Part shown: one piece after another, positions 35,430 through 44,435 of the stretch
How the letters are laid out: every line of letters starts with the position of its first letter
Numbering within the stretch: position 1 is the first letter of the stretch
Notes under the pieces: generated by a model
Told to the model about the DNA's origin: nothing
Databases searched by the model: none
The model's input: only the letters and a program-made list of their open reading frames with translations
Made by a program: the position numbers and the translations under genes
Source: JAJXZJ01 sp050012855
Lineage (GTDB): Bacteria; Verrucomicrobiota; Verrucomicrobiia; Limisphaerales; J093
Length of the DNA: 64,000 bases
Direction of reading: 5' to 3'
NCBI GenBank assembly: GCA_050012855.1
Contig: JBEKGJ010000024.1
Coordinates: forward strand, 1 to 64,000

Positions 35430-38400
35430 TCAATCCATCGGGGCCGCGGAAATGACCTCGGTCCCGGACAAACCGAACCGTTCCGGGTGGTACATTTCCT
35501 CGACCTTGGCCGGCGGCGCCGTCACGGTTCCCGCGGCCCGGACGCGCGTCAGATACCGGATGGTGTAACGGCCCGGCGCAAGGTCGTTGCTGAAAAACAG
35601 GGCGCGATCGGTCCGCAACTCGCGATGGTCGCTCACCCAATCCTCCGCCAGGTCCGCACCCGCGGTCGCCTGCGACTTGAACTCCGGGTTGATCGCCTCA
35701 AACAACGCCGGCAGGGCATCGTCAACCGCCACATAATGCGCGGTCTGACGCACCACGAGTGTCAACGTGACCAGCACGCGATCGCCGACGCGCAACCCCG
35801 TCACCGGTTGCGGCTGGTTCTTCTCATCGAGCCGCGCGTAGGCCCGTTGAATCGAATAACCCCGGTCCTGCCGGGGAGGGCGAGCCACGCTGGTCTGCGC
35901 CTCGAGGCTCGCCTGCGCGAAAAGCGGTCCCGACGCGGCGCTGCGCAATGTCAATGGTTGGTTGGCCCGCTCCGGCGCGACGGCAAAGGCCCGTTCGTGG
36001 GCCGCCGGCGTTGACGGGAACGCGAACTCGGATTTTTCCTCGCCCCACTCCACCTTCGCGGCGCCTTCCGCGCGTCGGGCCTCGACGCGCTGGGCGTACT
36101 CCGCGAGGGCAAGCAGCGCCCAGGCATTGCCCTGCGTGGTGGGCCAGCGGCCGTTTTCATTGGCCGCGAACAGCTCGCTGACAAGCACGTCCACCGCCGG
36201 ATCCTGCGGCCGGAACCGCACCCAGGCCAGCAACCGGGCGCCCAGTTCGCTGGCCGCGTTGCCGAAACGCCCGCCCCGTTCGGCCGAGCCCGGTTCGGAA
36301 CGCGGCGCCAGGAGTCCCGCGACCATCTCCGTCGGTCCGTTTGCCTCCAGGACCGCCAGCGCGAGCCACGAGGCGGCTTCGCCCGAAAGTTCGGCGCGAC
36401 GGGCAAACAACGCTTCGTGATAGGCGGGCTCGGGTTTGCCCAACAACCCCAGGGCGCAGAGCGCGAGACAGTGGTCGCTCAGGACCAGACCGTCCCGGAC
36501 ATCGGCCGTGCCGGCGAGTTCCTTCCGCAGGTAGGCCGCGAGCGCGTCCGGGCTGGGCGAAGGAACCGGCACACACTGGCGTCGGGCCATAGCCAACGCG
36601 ATCCCGCCATACGCGCTGCCCCAGAGCGTCGGCTCCGAACCGTGCGGCCAGTAAGCCAGGCCGCCGGCGGGAGTCTGCATCGCCAGCAGTTGGAAGACGC
36701 CTTCCCGCACCTGCCGTTCGATGAGCTCGACATTCGTGGCTCCCGGCAGGAACGCGGGCTGCGATCGCAGGACCAGCAACGGCAGCAGCTTCGAGCCCGT
36801 TTGTTCCACGCACCCGTAGGGATAGGCCAGCAGATAACCCGCCGCCTCGTTCAAATTGCCCAGGCGCGTGTTGGCCACCCGCACCGTCGCCGTTCCATGC
36901 CCTTCGAGCAATTGCGGGTTCGCGTGGGCGAGCAGGTTGGTCTCGCCGCCGGCCACGCGGGCGAGCAGCACCTCGCGCAACCTCGGCGCGGCATAACCCA
37001 CTTCGAGCGTGGACTGGACCGAGTCCATGAACGAGGCTGTGTCGGGGTCCGCCGCCGCGGCACCGCCGACAAACCGCGCCCGCCAAACCCACTTCGCGGA
37101 ACCGGCGGCAACGCACTCGACCGGCACATCGAGCCAGCCCACCCCCTGCGCCGGCACCGTCACCCGACCGACCAACGCGGCGGCCGGCGCGCCGTTCGTG
37201 TCCAGCTTCGCCTGCGCGTCCAACGTCAGGCTCACTTCCACTTCGCCCGCGGCGTCCGTGCGGTTCAACACCACCGCGCGGGCCAGCAACCGGTCACCAA
37301 CATTGGCGAAACGCGGGAGGGCGGGCTCGATCATCAACGGCTTGTTGATCCGCACCGCGGCCTCGGCGTTGCCGAACTGGCTGCGCGCCGTGTGGACCAC
37401 CGCCACCAAACGGTACCGGGTCAGGTTGTCCGGCGCGGTGAACTCGAAGTTCACGCGACCCGCGGCGCCGGTCATCAGGCCGGCATTCCAAAACGCCAGG
37501 GCCACAAAGTTCTGCCGCATCCGCGCGAGGCCGCCGCCGCCCACCAGAAACCCCTTGTTCTGGAACCGCAGTTCCGCCGGGTCTTCCGGCATCAACTGCG
37601 TCAGCGTGATGCCGCTGGTGACGGCCAGCGGCCGCGGGGCGAAGAAGAACCCATACGGATCCGGCGCGGCAAAGCCGGTGAGACTCAGCACCCCCTCGTC
37701 CACGGCGAAAACTGTCACTTCGGCCGCCGGCACCGGCCGGCCGGTGGCGTCGGCGACCACCGCCGCCACGCGGACCGTTTCGCCGGGCCGGTGATCCGCC
37801 ACATCGGGATGCAGTTCAACCAGAAGGCGGGCGTCCGGTCGAGCGACGTTGAGCTGGCAGTAACCGACCCGGTACTCCGGCATCTTGCTTTCCCGCGTGC
37901 TGTCCGCCGCCCCGCGGACCAGGACCACCGAGACGAAGACGTTCGGCGCGTCGCCCGGCAGGATGGGCACCGACAGGGCCGGAGCGTTGCCCACGAGATT
38001 CGTCACAAACGCCCGCCGGACGCCATCGCGCTCGACGGTGACCAGCGCCGCGCCACTGATCGGCGTCTTCACCACAAGGGTGGCCGTGTCACCCACAACA
38101 TAATTCGTCCGGTCCGGCACCAGTTCCGCCTGGACCTCGTTGCGGTAGTTCCAGCCCAGTGCTTCCGTGCCGGGAACGTAAAACTCAGTCGCGGTGATGA
38201 CATCGCGTCCGCCCCCGTCCTTCGCGGTCGCTTCGAGCAAATAATACCCGGCTTGCGGAGGCGTAAACGACACGGGGGGCGCGGGCGCAACCGCCTCCCA
38301 CCGGCCGTCGCGTTTCACCACTGCGGCGGTCTCGATCTCAGCCTGCGCCACCTCGTGCTGCTCGAGCTCGTTCCGATAACTCACCGCTCCCCCCGCCGAG

Positions 38401-41138
38401 GCGACCCGGACGCTGCGCCATTCCAGGCGGCGCAAGCGGGCCACGGCGCGCACCGGTTGCGGCCAGGGCTGGCCGGTGGCACTCACCGCCACCGCTATGA
38501 CCGGCATCGCCGCGCCCGCCCGCAAACCGACTGGCGGAGGGGTCAGTCCCAAGTAAAGTGCTGAACTGTGGACCAGGAAGCCCGCCGGACTGCTGACCGT
38601 TTGCTGATTGACGTCAGTCACTTCCGCCAGCAACTCGCACCGCCGCGGATGCGGCGCGCGGGCGTTCATGGTCACCTCCGGTTTCAGCACCAAACCCGCG
38701 GTGTAGTCAACCTGTCCTTCCAGTGTGAGCGAACCGGGACTGCGATCCAATTCCGGCGACCAGAGATCGCCACAGAAAACAAAACGGTCAAACCCGGCGG
38801 GCGCGAAATCCTCATCCATCGCGCGCAAGGACCACTCGACCCGCGCCTTCGTCAACGGTTGCCCCAGCAGGTAACGTGCATTGACCGTCACCGCCGGTGT
38901 CTCCCCCGCCGGCACTTCCGGTGGGGCCTTGAGCGTCACCTCGAATGCGTTCGGTCGGTATTCCTCGACGCGAAAATCATGCTGCCCGACCACCACTTCG
39001 GAGCGATCGGCGCGCCGCAATTCCACGCGGTAATCTCCCAGCGAAACCGGCGGCAGGACCAGTCGAAACTCCAGCGAACCCAGCGGGCCGAACACGAGGT
39101 TCGTCTCCAGGAAGGTCTGCCCCTGGGCGTTGATGGCGCGCAGCGTCACCGTCTCTCCGCCCGGCACCGCGAACTCGCCGTCGCGCCACTCGCGGGCGAT
39201 CGCCTTGAGGTGCGCCGTTTCGCCACGCCGGTAAACCGGCCGGTCGCTGAACAGCAGCACCTGGAGCGTGTTGGTATCGCGTTGCCACGCCATGGGAAGA
39301 CCGAAGCCGTAGCTCGGGATGCCCCCTTCGTCGAGGGCGGCGGCGCGCAAGTCGTCGGCGGTTTCGGCCATCACAAACGCCGCCTCCCCCGTCGGGTGCA
39401 GCCGCGCCAGCCCGGCCGCATCCGTCACCGCCTCCGCCACCATTTCGTTCTCCCGCGTCAGCAAGCGCACCGTCACCCCCGGAAGCGGCTGCCCGCTCGC
39501 GTAGGAAAACACCTCCACCAGCACAGCGCCCGGCGCCTGTTTCCACACCAAACCCAGGTCGGTGACCTGGACCAGCGCCTCCGTGCCCGTCCGCTTCGAA
39601 AGCCCCGCCGCATTCCAGGTCGTCGTGGCCTCGAGGAAGACCGCTCCGTGCCCGCCCGCCCCCAGGATCTCGTCCCAGCCCAGCGTGATTTCCCCGCCTT
39701 CGTCCACGGCGTTGGTCAGCGGGTAATCCGCCTCGAAGATCGTTCGTCCGGGCACGAGGTTGAACGCGATCTCCTGATATGCCTCGTCCGGGTCGTCGCG
39801 TTCCTCCCACGAGCGGTAATAGCTGCGATAGCCACGCAAGGCGTGCACCAAGGTATGGCGGTCGAACGCCTTCGCCCGCACCTTCACCGTGCCGGTGTTC
39901 ATGAATGCCAGCGGGAACTCGCGCCGGCCGCCGGCGAGTTGCTCGGTCGAAAACTCCGGGAAGTAGAGCCTGGGCGGCATCGGCGCGAACCGCACGACGG
40001 CCGTGTGATCGGCCGCCAGCGTGAAGGGTTCGCGCGCAGTCAGCCCGCGCCGCATCGTCACCGTGTAATTCGTCGCCAATGCAAAATCGCCCGAGGCAAT
40101 CAACCGGTTGCCGTTGGGCACGAACGTAAGGTTTGTTGGTGCCGGTGACACCGCGATCCAGTCGGCGAGATTGGTCGGGTTCCACTCCGGCGCGAGCGGC
40201 TTCGTGAACGTGATTGCCAGCCAACGCCCGATGGACCGCGTGTTCTGGGCCTCGACCGCGGCGACGGCGAAGGGCTGCACATCACCCAGCGGCAGCCGGA
40301 ACTCCCCCGCCAATCGCACGCCGCGTTCGGTGGACGGCAGCCCGCGCGCCACCACCAGCTCCCAGCCGTGCCCGGCGGGCAGTGGCCGAGCCGCCGTGAT
40401 GAGCAAAGCGTTCAGTATTTCAGGGTTGACGCCCGGTCCTCGCGGCAGCGGACGTTCCGCCCGCACGCTGACGTGCTGACCTGCGGTGGGAAACGCCTCG
40501 GACCACGCCGGCGCGGGCGGCGGCCACCAAAGAGCCTCCGCTTCCCAGGCAAACCGGCTCGCCTGCGCCACGCGCGCGGGCACGATGCCCGCGTCACGGC
40601 TGCGGAAAGCCATCCAGCGTCCCGCCCCGGTCGCCTTCACGCCCGCATTGAAATCCAGACGAATCCACGGCGTCGCCGATTGGTTGGTCCCCGCCTGCTC
40701 CCGCATCGGGTGATCCACCACCAACAGCGACGGCGTGCGCAAAACCCGATCCAGCCGCGCCGCCGAACGTCGTCCATCGGCTTCCGTCAAACCGTGCCGC
40801 AGGCGGAAGCGGTAAGCGGTGTCGAGGGCCAGGGGCGCGGTCGGCGTGAACACCCCGCTGCGCTCGCTCAGCCAGACAAACCGGCCTCGCAGTGCCGGCG
40901 TGATCACCAGCGGCGACGGCTCGGCCGGATGCCCCACCTGCTCCGCCGCAACGACCGCCCGCTCGAAGCGCAGTTCGAAGGTGGTCGTGGGTTCGAGCAC
41001 CTCGGGGTTGAGCACAAGTTGCACGCCCTCGGCGGTTGGCGGCCCCATGGAACAACCGGGCAAAAGGAGCAGAATCAGGACAACGACCGCCAGGATGGCG
41101 GTCGCCAGACTGGGCAGGCGAGTCAGGTGCAGGGACAT
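35430..41138 (-). CDS. alpha-2-macroglobulin family lipoprotein with thioester motif
   Basis: The 1902-residue protein starts with a signal peptide and lipobox (L-L-P-G-C, Cys29), so it should be a membrane lipoprotein facing the periplasm. It has a series of beta-rich MG-type domains, a bait-region-like loop, and the intact thioester motif Y-G-C-V-E-Q with Cys near residue 1443. The helical thioester domain and a receptor-type C-terminal domain follow. Such bacterial proteins trap attacking proteases. The usual bacterial partner, PBP1C, is encoded 14 kb away at 54745 rather than beside it. The ATG at 41138 gives the lipobox at the right place. Confidence 0.88.
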   Translation of the reverse strand: MSLHLTRLPSLATAILAVVVLILLLLPGCSMGPPTAEGVQLVLNPEVLEPTTTFELRFERAVVAAEQVGHPAEPSPLVITPALRGRFVWLSERSGVFTPTAPLALDTAYRFRLRHGLTEADGRRSAARLDRVLRTPSLLVVDHPMREQAGTNQSATPWIRLDFNAGVKATGAGRWMAFRSRDAGIVPARVAQASRFAWEAEALWWPPPAPAWSEAFPTAGQHVSVRAERPLPRGPGVNPEILNALLITAARPLPAGHGWELVVARGLPSTERGVRLAGEFRLPLGDVQPFAVAAVEAQNTRSIGRWLAITFTKPLAPEWNPTNLADWIAVSPAPTNLTFVPNGNRLIASGDFALATNYTVTMRRGLTAREPFTLAADHTAVVRFAPMPPRLYFPEFSTEQLAGGRREFPLAFMNTGTVKVRAKAFDRHTLVHALRGYRSYYRSWEERDDPDEAYQEIAFNLVPGRTIFEADYPLTNAVDEGGEITLGWDEILGAGGHGAVFLEATTTWNAAGLSKRTGTEALVQVTDLGLVWKQAPGAVLVEVFSYASGQPLPGVTVRLLTRENEMVAEAVTDAAGLARLHPTGEAAFVMAETADDLRAAALDEGGIPSYGFGLPMAWQRDTNTLQVLLFSDRPVYRRGETAHLKAIAREWRDGEFAVPGGETVTLRAINAQGQTFLETNLVFGPLGSLEFRLVLPPVSLGDYRVELRRADRSEVVVGQHDFRVEEYRPNAFEVTLKAPPEVPAGETPAVTVNARYLLGQPLTKARVEWSLRAMDEDFAPAGFDRFVFCGDLWSPELDRSPGSLTLEGQVDYTAGLVLKPEVTMNARAPHPRRCELLAEVTDVNQQTVSSPAGFLVHSSALYLGLTPPPVGLRAGAAMPVIAVAVSATGQPWPQPVRAVARLRRLEWRSVRVASAGGAVSYRNELEQHEVAQAEIETAAVVKRDGRWEAVAPAPPVSFTPPQAGYYLLEATAKDGGGRDVITATEFYVPGTEALGWNYRNEVQAELVPDRTNYVVGDTATLVVKTPISGAALVTVERDGVRRAFVTNLVGNAPALSVPILPGDAPNVFVSVVLVRGAADSTRESKMPEYRVGYCQLNVARPDARLLVELHPDVADHRPGETVRVAAVVADATGRPVPAAEVTVFAVDEGVLSLTGFAAPDPYGFFFAPRPLAVTSGITLTQLMPEDPAELRFQNKGFLVGGGGLARMRQNFVALAFWNAGLMTGAAGRVNFEFTAPDNLTRYRLVAVVHTARSQFGNAEAAVRINKPLMIEPALPRFANVGDRLLARAVVLNRTDAAGEVEVSLTLDAQAKLDTNGAPAAALVGRVTVPAQGVGWLDVPVECVAAGSAKWVWRARFVGGAAAADPDTASFMDSVQSTLEVGYAAPRLREVLLARVAGGETNLLAHANPQLLEGHGTATVRVANTRLGNLNEAAGYLLAYPYGCVEQTGSKLLPLLVLRSQPAFLPGATNVELIERQVREGVFQLLAMQTPAGGLAYWPHGSEPTLWGSAYGGIALAMARRQCVPVPSPSPDALAAYLRKELAGTADVRDGLVLSDHCLALCALGLLGKPEPAYHEALFARRAELSGEAASWLALAVLEANGPTEMVAGLLAPRSEPGSAERGGRFGNAASELGARLLAWVRFRPQDPAVDVLVSELFAANENGRWPTTQGNAWALLALAEYAQRVEARRAEGAAKVEWGEEKSEFAFPSTPAAHERAFAVAPERANQPLTLRSAASGPLFAQASLEAQTSVARPPRQDRGYSIQRAYARLDEKNQPQPVTGLRVGDRVLVTLTLVVRQTAHYVAVDDALPALFEAINPEFKSQATAGADLAEDWVSDHRELRTDRALFFSNDLAPGRYTIRYLTRVRAAGTVTAPPAKVEEMYHPERFGLSGTEVISAAPMD

Positions 41139-41386
41139 GATCGGTCCTGGCGGGCACACTGAACGACGCCGTCTCCCTGTCAAGGGACGGTTGTTCACAA
41201 GACGCCTGTCTGGCGGGCGGCCCAACCGCCCGGCGGGCAGGTTTCATGGCCGTTGATGTGAAGTCGGCCAGGTCAGAGGGGCTTGCACCCGGCCGTCCAA
41301 GTGCGCTCTCCGGCGCAGCCAGTTCCGATGCGTCTGCCCGGGGGGGCAGAAATCTCGTCTTTTGCTTGATTTGGCTGGGGAAAAAA

Positions 41387-41465
41387 TGGGGTGGCTGACG
41401 GGATTTGAACCCGCGACAGCCAGATCCACAATCTGGAGCTCTAACCAGGCTGAGCTACAGCCACC
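41387..41465 (-). tRNA. tRNA-His (anticodon GTG)
   Basis: Read on the minus strand, the 79-base segment folds as a full cloverleaf. It has acceptor GTGGCTG with CAGCCAC, D arm, anticodon stem CCAGA/TCTGG with loop TTGTGGA, and T arm with GTTCAAATC. An extra 5' G (position -1) opposite C73 is typical of histidine tRNA. CCA is encoded, followed directly by six T. Confidence 0.95.
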
Positions 41466-41511
41466 ATCCGGCGTCACGCTAATTTTCCTGCCGGAAAGCG
41501 TCAACCTGATT

Positions 41512-42471
41512 TCAAGCGATCGGCGGCACGGCCGCGGACGGTGGCGCCGCAAACGGCGGCGGCAGGGGCGGCTGAATCGGTTCGCTGAAGCACCGCCAGC
41601 CCGGCCCGAACTGTCCCAGGAAACAGAGCGAGTAGCTCCGACGAAACACCAGCAGCGGGAGGAGAATCACCGAGCCGACGTAGGGCAACGCCGCCAGGCA
41701 GCAGGTCAGACAGGTGACCACGAGCGCAATAAAGCCCACCCCCACCGCAAGCACCAGTTTCATCAGGAAATACAGGATAATCGTGCCGACCTGACCGGCC
41801 AGCACCTCGCGCCGCACGATACTCCAGGCTTCGAGGACGCGTTGGCGGCGCAGGTACATCGCCGGCACCACGAAGTCCTCGAGCAACACGTGGACAACCC
41901 CACAGGCCAGCAGTTCCGCGAACAACAACGGCAGGCCGGCCAACAAAGCCACGAGCGCGCCGGAACCAAACCGTTCCGCCCGGATGTCCGGCCAGGCCAG
42001 CGCCAATCCCGCCCCCACCGTGATGACCGCCACGACGCACGCGACCAGCCCAAAGCAAACCGAGAACAAAAAAAGGCTGTTGCCCTGGCGGGCGAACTCA
42101 TTCCACGGCTCCACGACGGCGGCCCGATTGCGCACCACCCCGTCGAGAAACATGAACCTGCCCCGGCTGCGAATCCAGGTCAGGACCAGGCCCAGGGCCA
42201 GGAACACCAGGAAAAACAACCCCGCCACCGCAATGACCAGCGCAAAATGAGCGCGGATCCACTCCATCACCGGATCGAAGAACGACCGGAAATTCCCATT
42301 GGCGCCGTTGAATTGGTTGCCGCCGCCGGAATAGACGCCCCCTTCGCCGAGGTAAGCCAGGAAGGCGCAGAAACCCAGGATGAACCATTTGTCCCAGGCG
42401 AACGGACGAAACAGGATCAGTTTGACGCGTTCCACCGCTTGTTCGATTGGCTCAACAACGGAAACATGCAT
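41512..42471 (-). CDS. multi-pass membrane protein, unknown function
   Basis: The 319-residue protein has about six hydrophobic segments. Near the N-terminus it has F-R-P-F-A-W-D-K-W-F, followed by a Gly/Asn-rich stretch, and it ends with a Pro/Ala-rich tail. A first segment of the type R-P-F is seen in DUF7544-like or glycerophosphoryl-diester phosphodiesterase-membrane-domain-like proteins, but I cannot confirm that. It lies beside the tRNA gene and may share its terminator region. Confidence 0.6.
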   Translation of the reverse strand: MHVSVVEPIEQAVERVKLILFRPFAWDKWFILGFCAFLAYLGEGGVYSGGGNQFNGANGNFRSFFDPVMEWIRAHFALVIAVAGLFFLVFLALGLVLTWIRSRGRFMFLDGVVRNRAAVVEPWNEFARQGNSLFLFSVCFGLVACVVAVITVGAGLALAWPDIRAERFGSGALVALLAGLPLLFAELLACGVVHVLLEDFVVPAMYLRRQRVLEAWSIVRREVLAGQVGTIILYFLMKLVLAVGVGFIALVVTCLTCCLAALPYVGSVILLPLLVFRRSYSLCFLGQFGPGWRCFSEPIQPPLPPPFAAPPSAAVPPIA

Positions 42472-42582
42472 TTTGCGGGAGTGGGGTTGGAGTTTTCGAT
42501 GCGCTCGCAGTTAATTCGCCAGGAATCGTTGGCAACTTACACCCCCGGGCAGGCGATGTCCAACCTTGTGTTCGGCCGGTCG

Positions 42583-42630
42583 TGTCCTGATTTGACTGTG
42601 CCGGCGGGGCGAGCGTCCCCGCGAGCCGGC
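42583..42630. repeat. palindromic repeat in the 441-base gap 42472-42912
   Basis: It carries TGTCC, GATTTGACT, then CGGGGCGAGCGTCCCCG and GCGAGCC, the inverted form of the 23188-23216 and 30163-30230 family. A direct repeat of 10 bases (CCAGATTCAG twice) lies near 42700. No gene is seen between the membrane protein and the HicBA pair. Confidence 0.5.
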
Positions 42631-42912
42631 GTGTCGGAGCCTCGCGGAGCGAGGGGGTGACGGGTCGTCGCCCTGCGACGACTTCCCGGAGCCTCACCGC
42701 CAGATTCAGCCAGATTCAGCGTTGCCAAGCGCAGCGAAACGCGGAACGCTCTCTGCCGCGCCGGCCAGTGGCGGTGGACCATTGCGACCGGATGTCTGCC
42801 GGTTTATGCCGGGCACGGGAACAAATCGCTCCGCCCCAATGGGTCAGCATGATCGGGATTGAATCCGGATGGCTTTTCCGCCACCTTAACCAGCGTACAA
42901 CGAAATAGAACT

Positions 42913-43164
42913 ATGCTCGCTCAATACATGGACATGGCTTTGGAGCTGGCCCGCTACGAGATCATCGAAGACGACAACTCCTACTGGGGCGAGATCCCGG
43001 GATTCCAAGGCGTGTGGGCCAAACACGGCACGCTGGCCGGATGCCAGCGCGAACTGCGGGAAGTCTTGAGCGACTGGCTGGCGTTGCGACTGCGGCTGGA
43101 TTTGGAGATCCCGACCCTGGGCAACCTGAATCTCAACCGGATTGGCGCTCTCGCCCATGCCTAA
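42913..43164 (+). CDS. HicB-like antitoxin
   Basis: The 83-residue protein has the alpha/beta HicB fold: a first segment with Y-W-G-E-I-P-G-F-Q-G-V-W, then a helix with R-E-L-R-E-V-L-S-D-W-L. This matches HicB partners that mask a HicA ribonuclease, though the C-terminal DNA-binding part is missing, so autoregulation is not obvious. It overlaps the next gene by eight bases. Antitoxin before toxin is the less usual hic order. Confidence 0.7.
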   Translation: MLAQYMDMALELARYEIIEDDNSYWGEIPGFQGVWAKHGTLAGCQRELREVLSDWLALRLRLDLEIPTLGNLNLNRIGALAHA

Positions 43165-43381
43165 ACTCCCGCCAGTCTCCCGGCAGAAGTTCATCCAACG
43201 GCTCCGGGAATTGGGCTTCGAAGGTCCCTACGCCGGCGGCAAACACCCTCAGATGAAGCGCCACAATCTCACGCTCATCATCCCCAACGAGCACGAGAGC
43301 GACATCGGACCTGGCTTTCTGCAGCGCCTCTTGAGACAAGCCGGGATTTCACGTGAAGAGTGGTTGGGAAAAGGATGTTGA
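43157..43381 (+). CDS. HicA-like toxin (mRNA interferase)
   Basis: The 74-residue double-stranded-RNA-binding-like protein has R-L-R-E-L-G-F, G-G-K-H-P-Q-M with the catalytic-type His at residue 30, and a C-terminal L-R-Q-A-G-I-S-R-E-E-W-L. These are HicA features, and the ATG at 43157 gives the normal start. It would cut mRNA unless bound by the HicB-like partner. The pair ends 31 bases before pyrD. Confidence 0.75.
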   Translation: MPKLPPVSRQKFIQRLRELGFEGPYAGGKHPQMKRHNLTLIIPNEHESDIGPGFLQRLLRQAGISREEWLGKGC

Positions 43382-43412
43382 TTCGAGGTCTCCGCCCGTT
43401 ACGCAACTTCGC

Positions 43413-44336
43413 ATGAATCTTTCCGTCCACCTCGGCAAACTGACCCTGCCCAACCCGGTGACCGTCGCTTCCGGCACCTTCGGCTACGGGGTGGAATACG
43501 CCCAACTGCTCGACCTGAACCAGCTCGGCGCCGTGACCGTCAAGGGCATCCGGCTCCACCCGGTCCGCGGCAACCCGACGCCGCGCACCGCCGAAGTCAC
43601 CAGCGGCATGTTGAACGCCATCGGCCTGCAAGGACCCGGCGTGGACGGTTTCATCGCGAAATACTGGCCCTTCCTCAGCACTCTCAAGGTGCCCACGATC
43701 ATCAACATCTGGGGCACCACCGTGGAGGAATACGCCGAGGTGGCGCGGCGATTCGACGCCCTCGGCGGCGTCGGCGCCCTCGAATTGAATGTCTCGTGTC
43801 CGAACATCAAGGCCGGCGGCGCGCAGTTCGGCACCGATTGCCGGCTGCTCAGCCAGGTGGTCACCGCCTGCCGGCAGGCAACGACGCTGCCGCTCATCAC
43901 CAAGCTGAGCCCCAATGTTCCCAGCATCGCGCCCTACGCCCGGGCCGCCGCGGAGGCCGGCAGCGACGCGCTCGCCATCACCAACAGCGTGCCCGCGATG
44001 GCCATTGACATCCACACGCGCAGGCCGAAGCTGGCGAACATCACCGGCGGCCTGACCGGCCCCTGCATCAAACCGATCGCCATCAAACTCGTCTGGGAAG
44101 CCGCACAGGCGGTGAGGATTCCCATCATCGGCATGGGCGGCATTCAGAACGCCGACGACGCCATCGAGTTCCTCATCGCGGGTGCCTCGGCCGTGGCGGT
44201 CGGCACGGCAAATTTCTACGAGCCGCAAACGGCGTTGCAGGTGCTCGCCGGACTGCGCGAGTTCATGGCGCAAAACCGGATCGCGGAGGTGCGTGAACTC
44301 GTGGGCAGTGTCCAGACGGGCCAACCCGCGGCGTGA
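43413..44336 (+). CDS. pyrD: dihydroorotate dehydrogenase, class 1B-like
   Basis: The 307-residue protein has S-G-T-F-G-Y near the start, L-N-V-S-C-P-N with catalytic Cys129, I-T-K-L-S-P-N, and G-M-G-G-I-Q-N for FMN binding. The catalytic Cys marks the class 1 enzymes; the NAD-using 1B type usually has a PyrK partner, which is not in this window. It oxidises dihydroorotate in pyrimidine synthesis. Confidence 0.88.
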   Translation: MNLSVHLGKLTLPNPVTVASGTFGYGVEYAQLLDLNQLGAVTVKGIRLHPVRGNPTPRTAEVTSGMLNAIGLQGPGVDGFIAKYWPFLSTLKVPTIINIWGTTVEEYAEVARRFDALGGVGALELNVSCPNIKAGGAQFGTDCRLLSQVVTACRQATTLPLITKLSPNVPSIAPYARAAAEAGSDALAITNSVPAMAIDIHTRRPKLANITGGLTGPCIKPIAIKLVWEAAQAVRIPIIGMGGIQNADDAIEFLIAGASAVAVGTANFYEPQTALQVLAGLREFMAQNRIAEVRELVGSVQTGQPAA

Positions 44337-44402
44337 ACGTTCGCCGGTCCGGGACCAACTCCCCGCGAAACCGGACGCCCCTCGATCCTTCTCCGGTCGT
44401 TC

Positions 44403-44433
44403 TGCTCTCAACCATCAACCATCAACCATCAAC
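44403..44433. repeat. TCAACCA tandem repeat before a secreted protein
   Basis: Four near-perfect TCAACCA units precede the next start codon. A similar tract occurs at 23142-23165, and its complement, with GATGGTTGATGG, at 10118-10133. In two of the three cases it follows a CTCCGGTCG sequence. Confidence 0.5.
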
Positions 44434-44435
44434 CT

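Noticed and set aside
35163..35430. A SAM riboswitch upstream of metF
   Set aside because: No conserved SAM-I or SAM-II pattern; a 107-bp repeat fills the gap.
36417..40148. Frames of 526 and 715 codons on the plus strand
   Set aside because: They lie opposite the alpha-2-macroglobulin gene and are Arg/His/Gln-rich without any domain.
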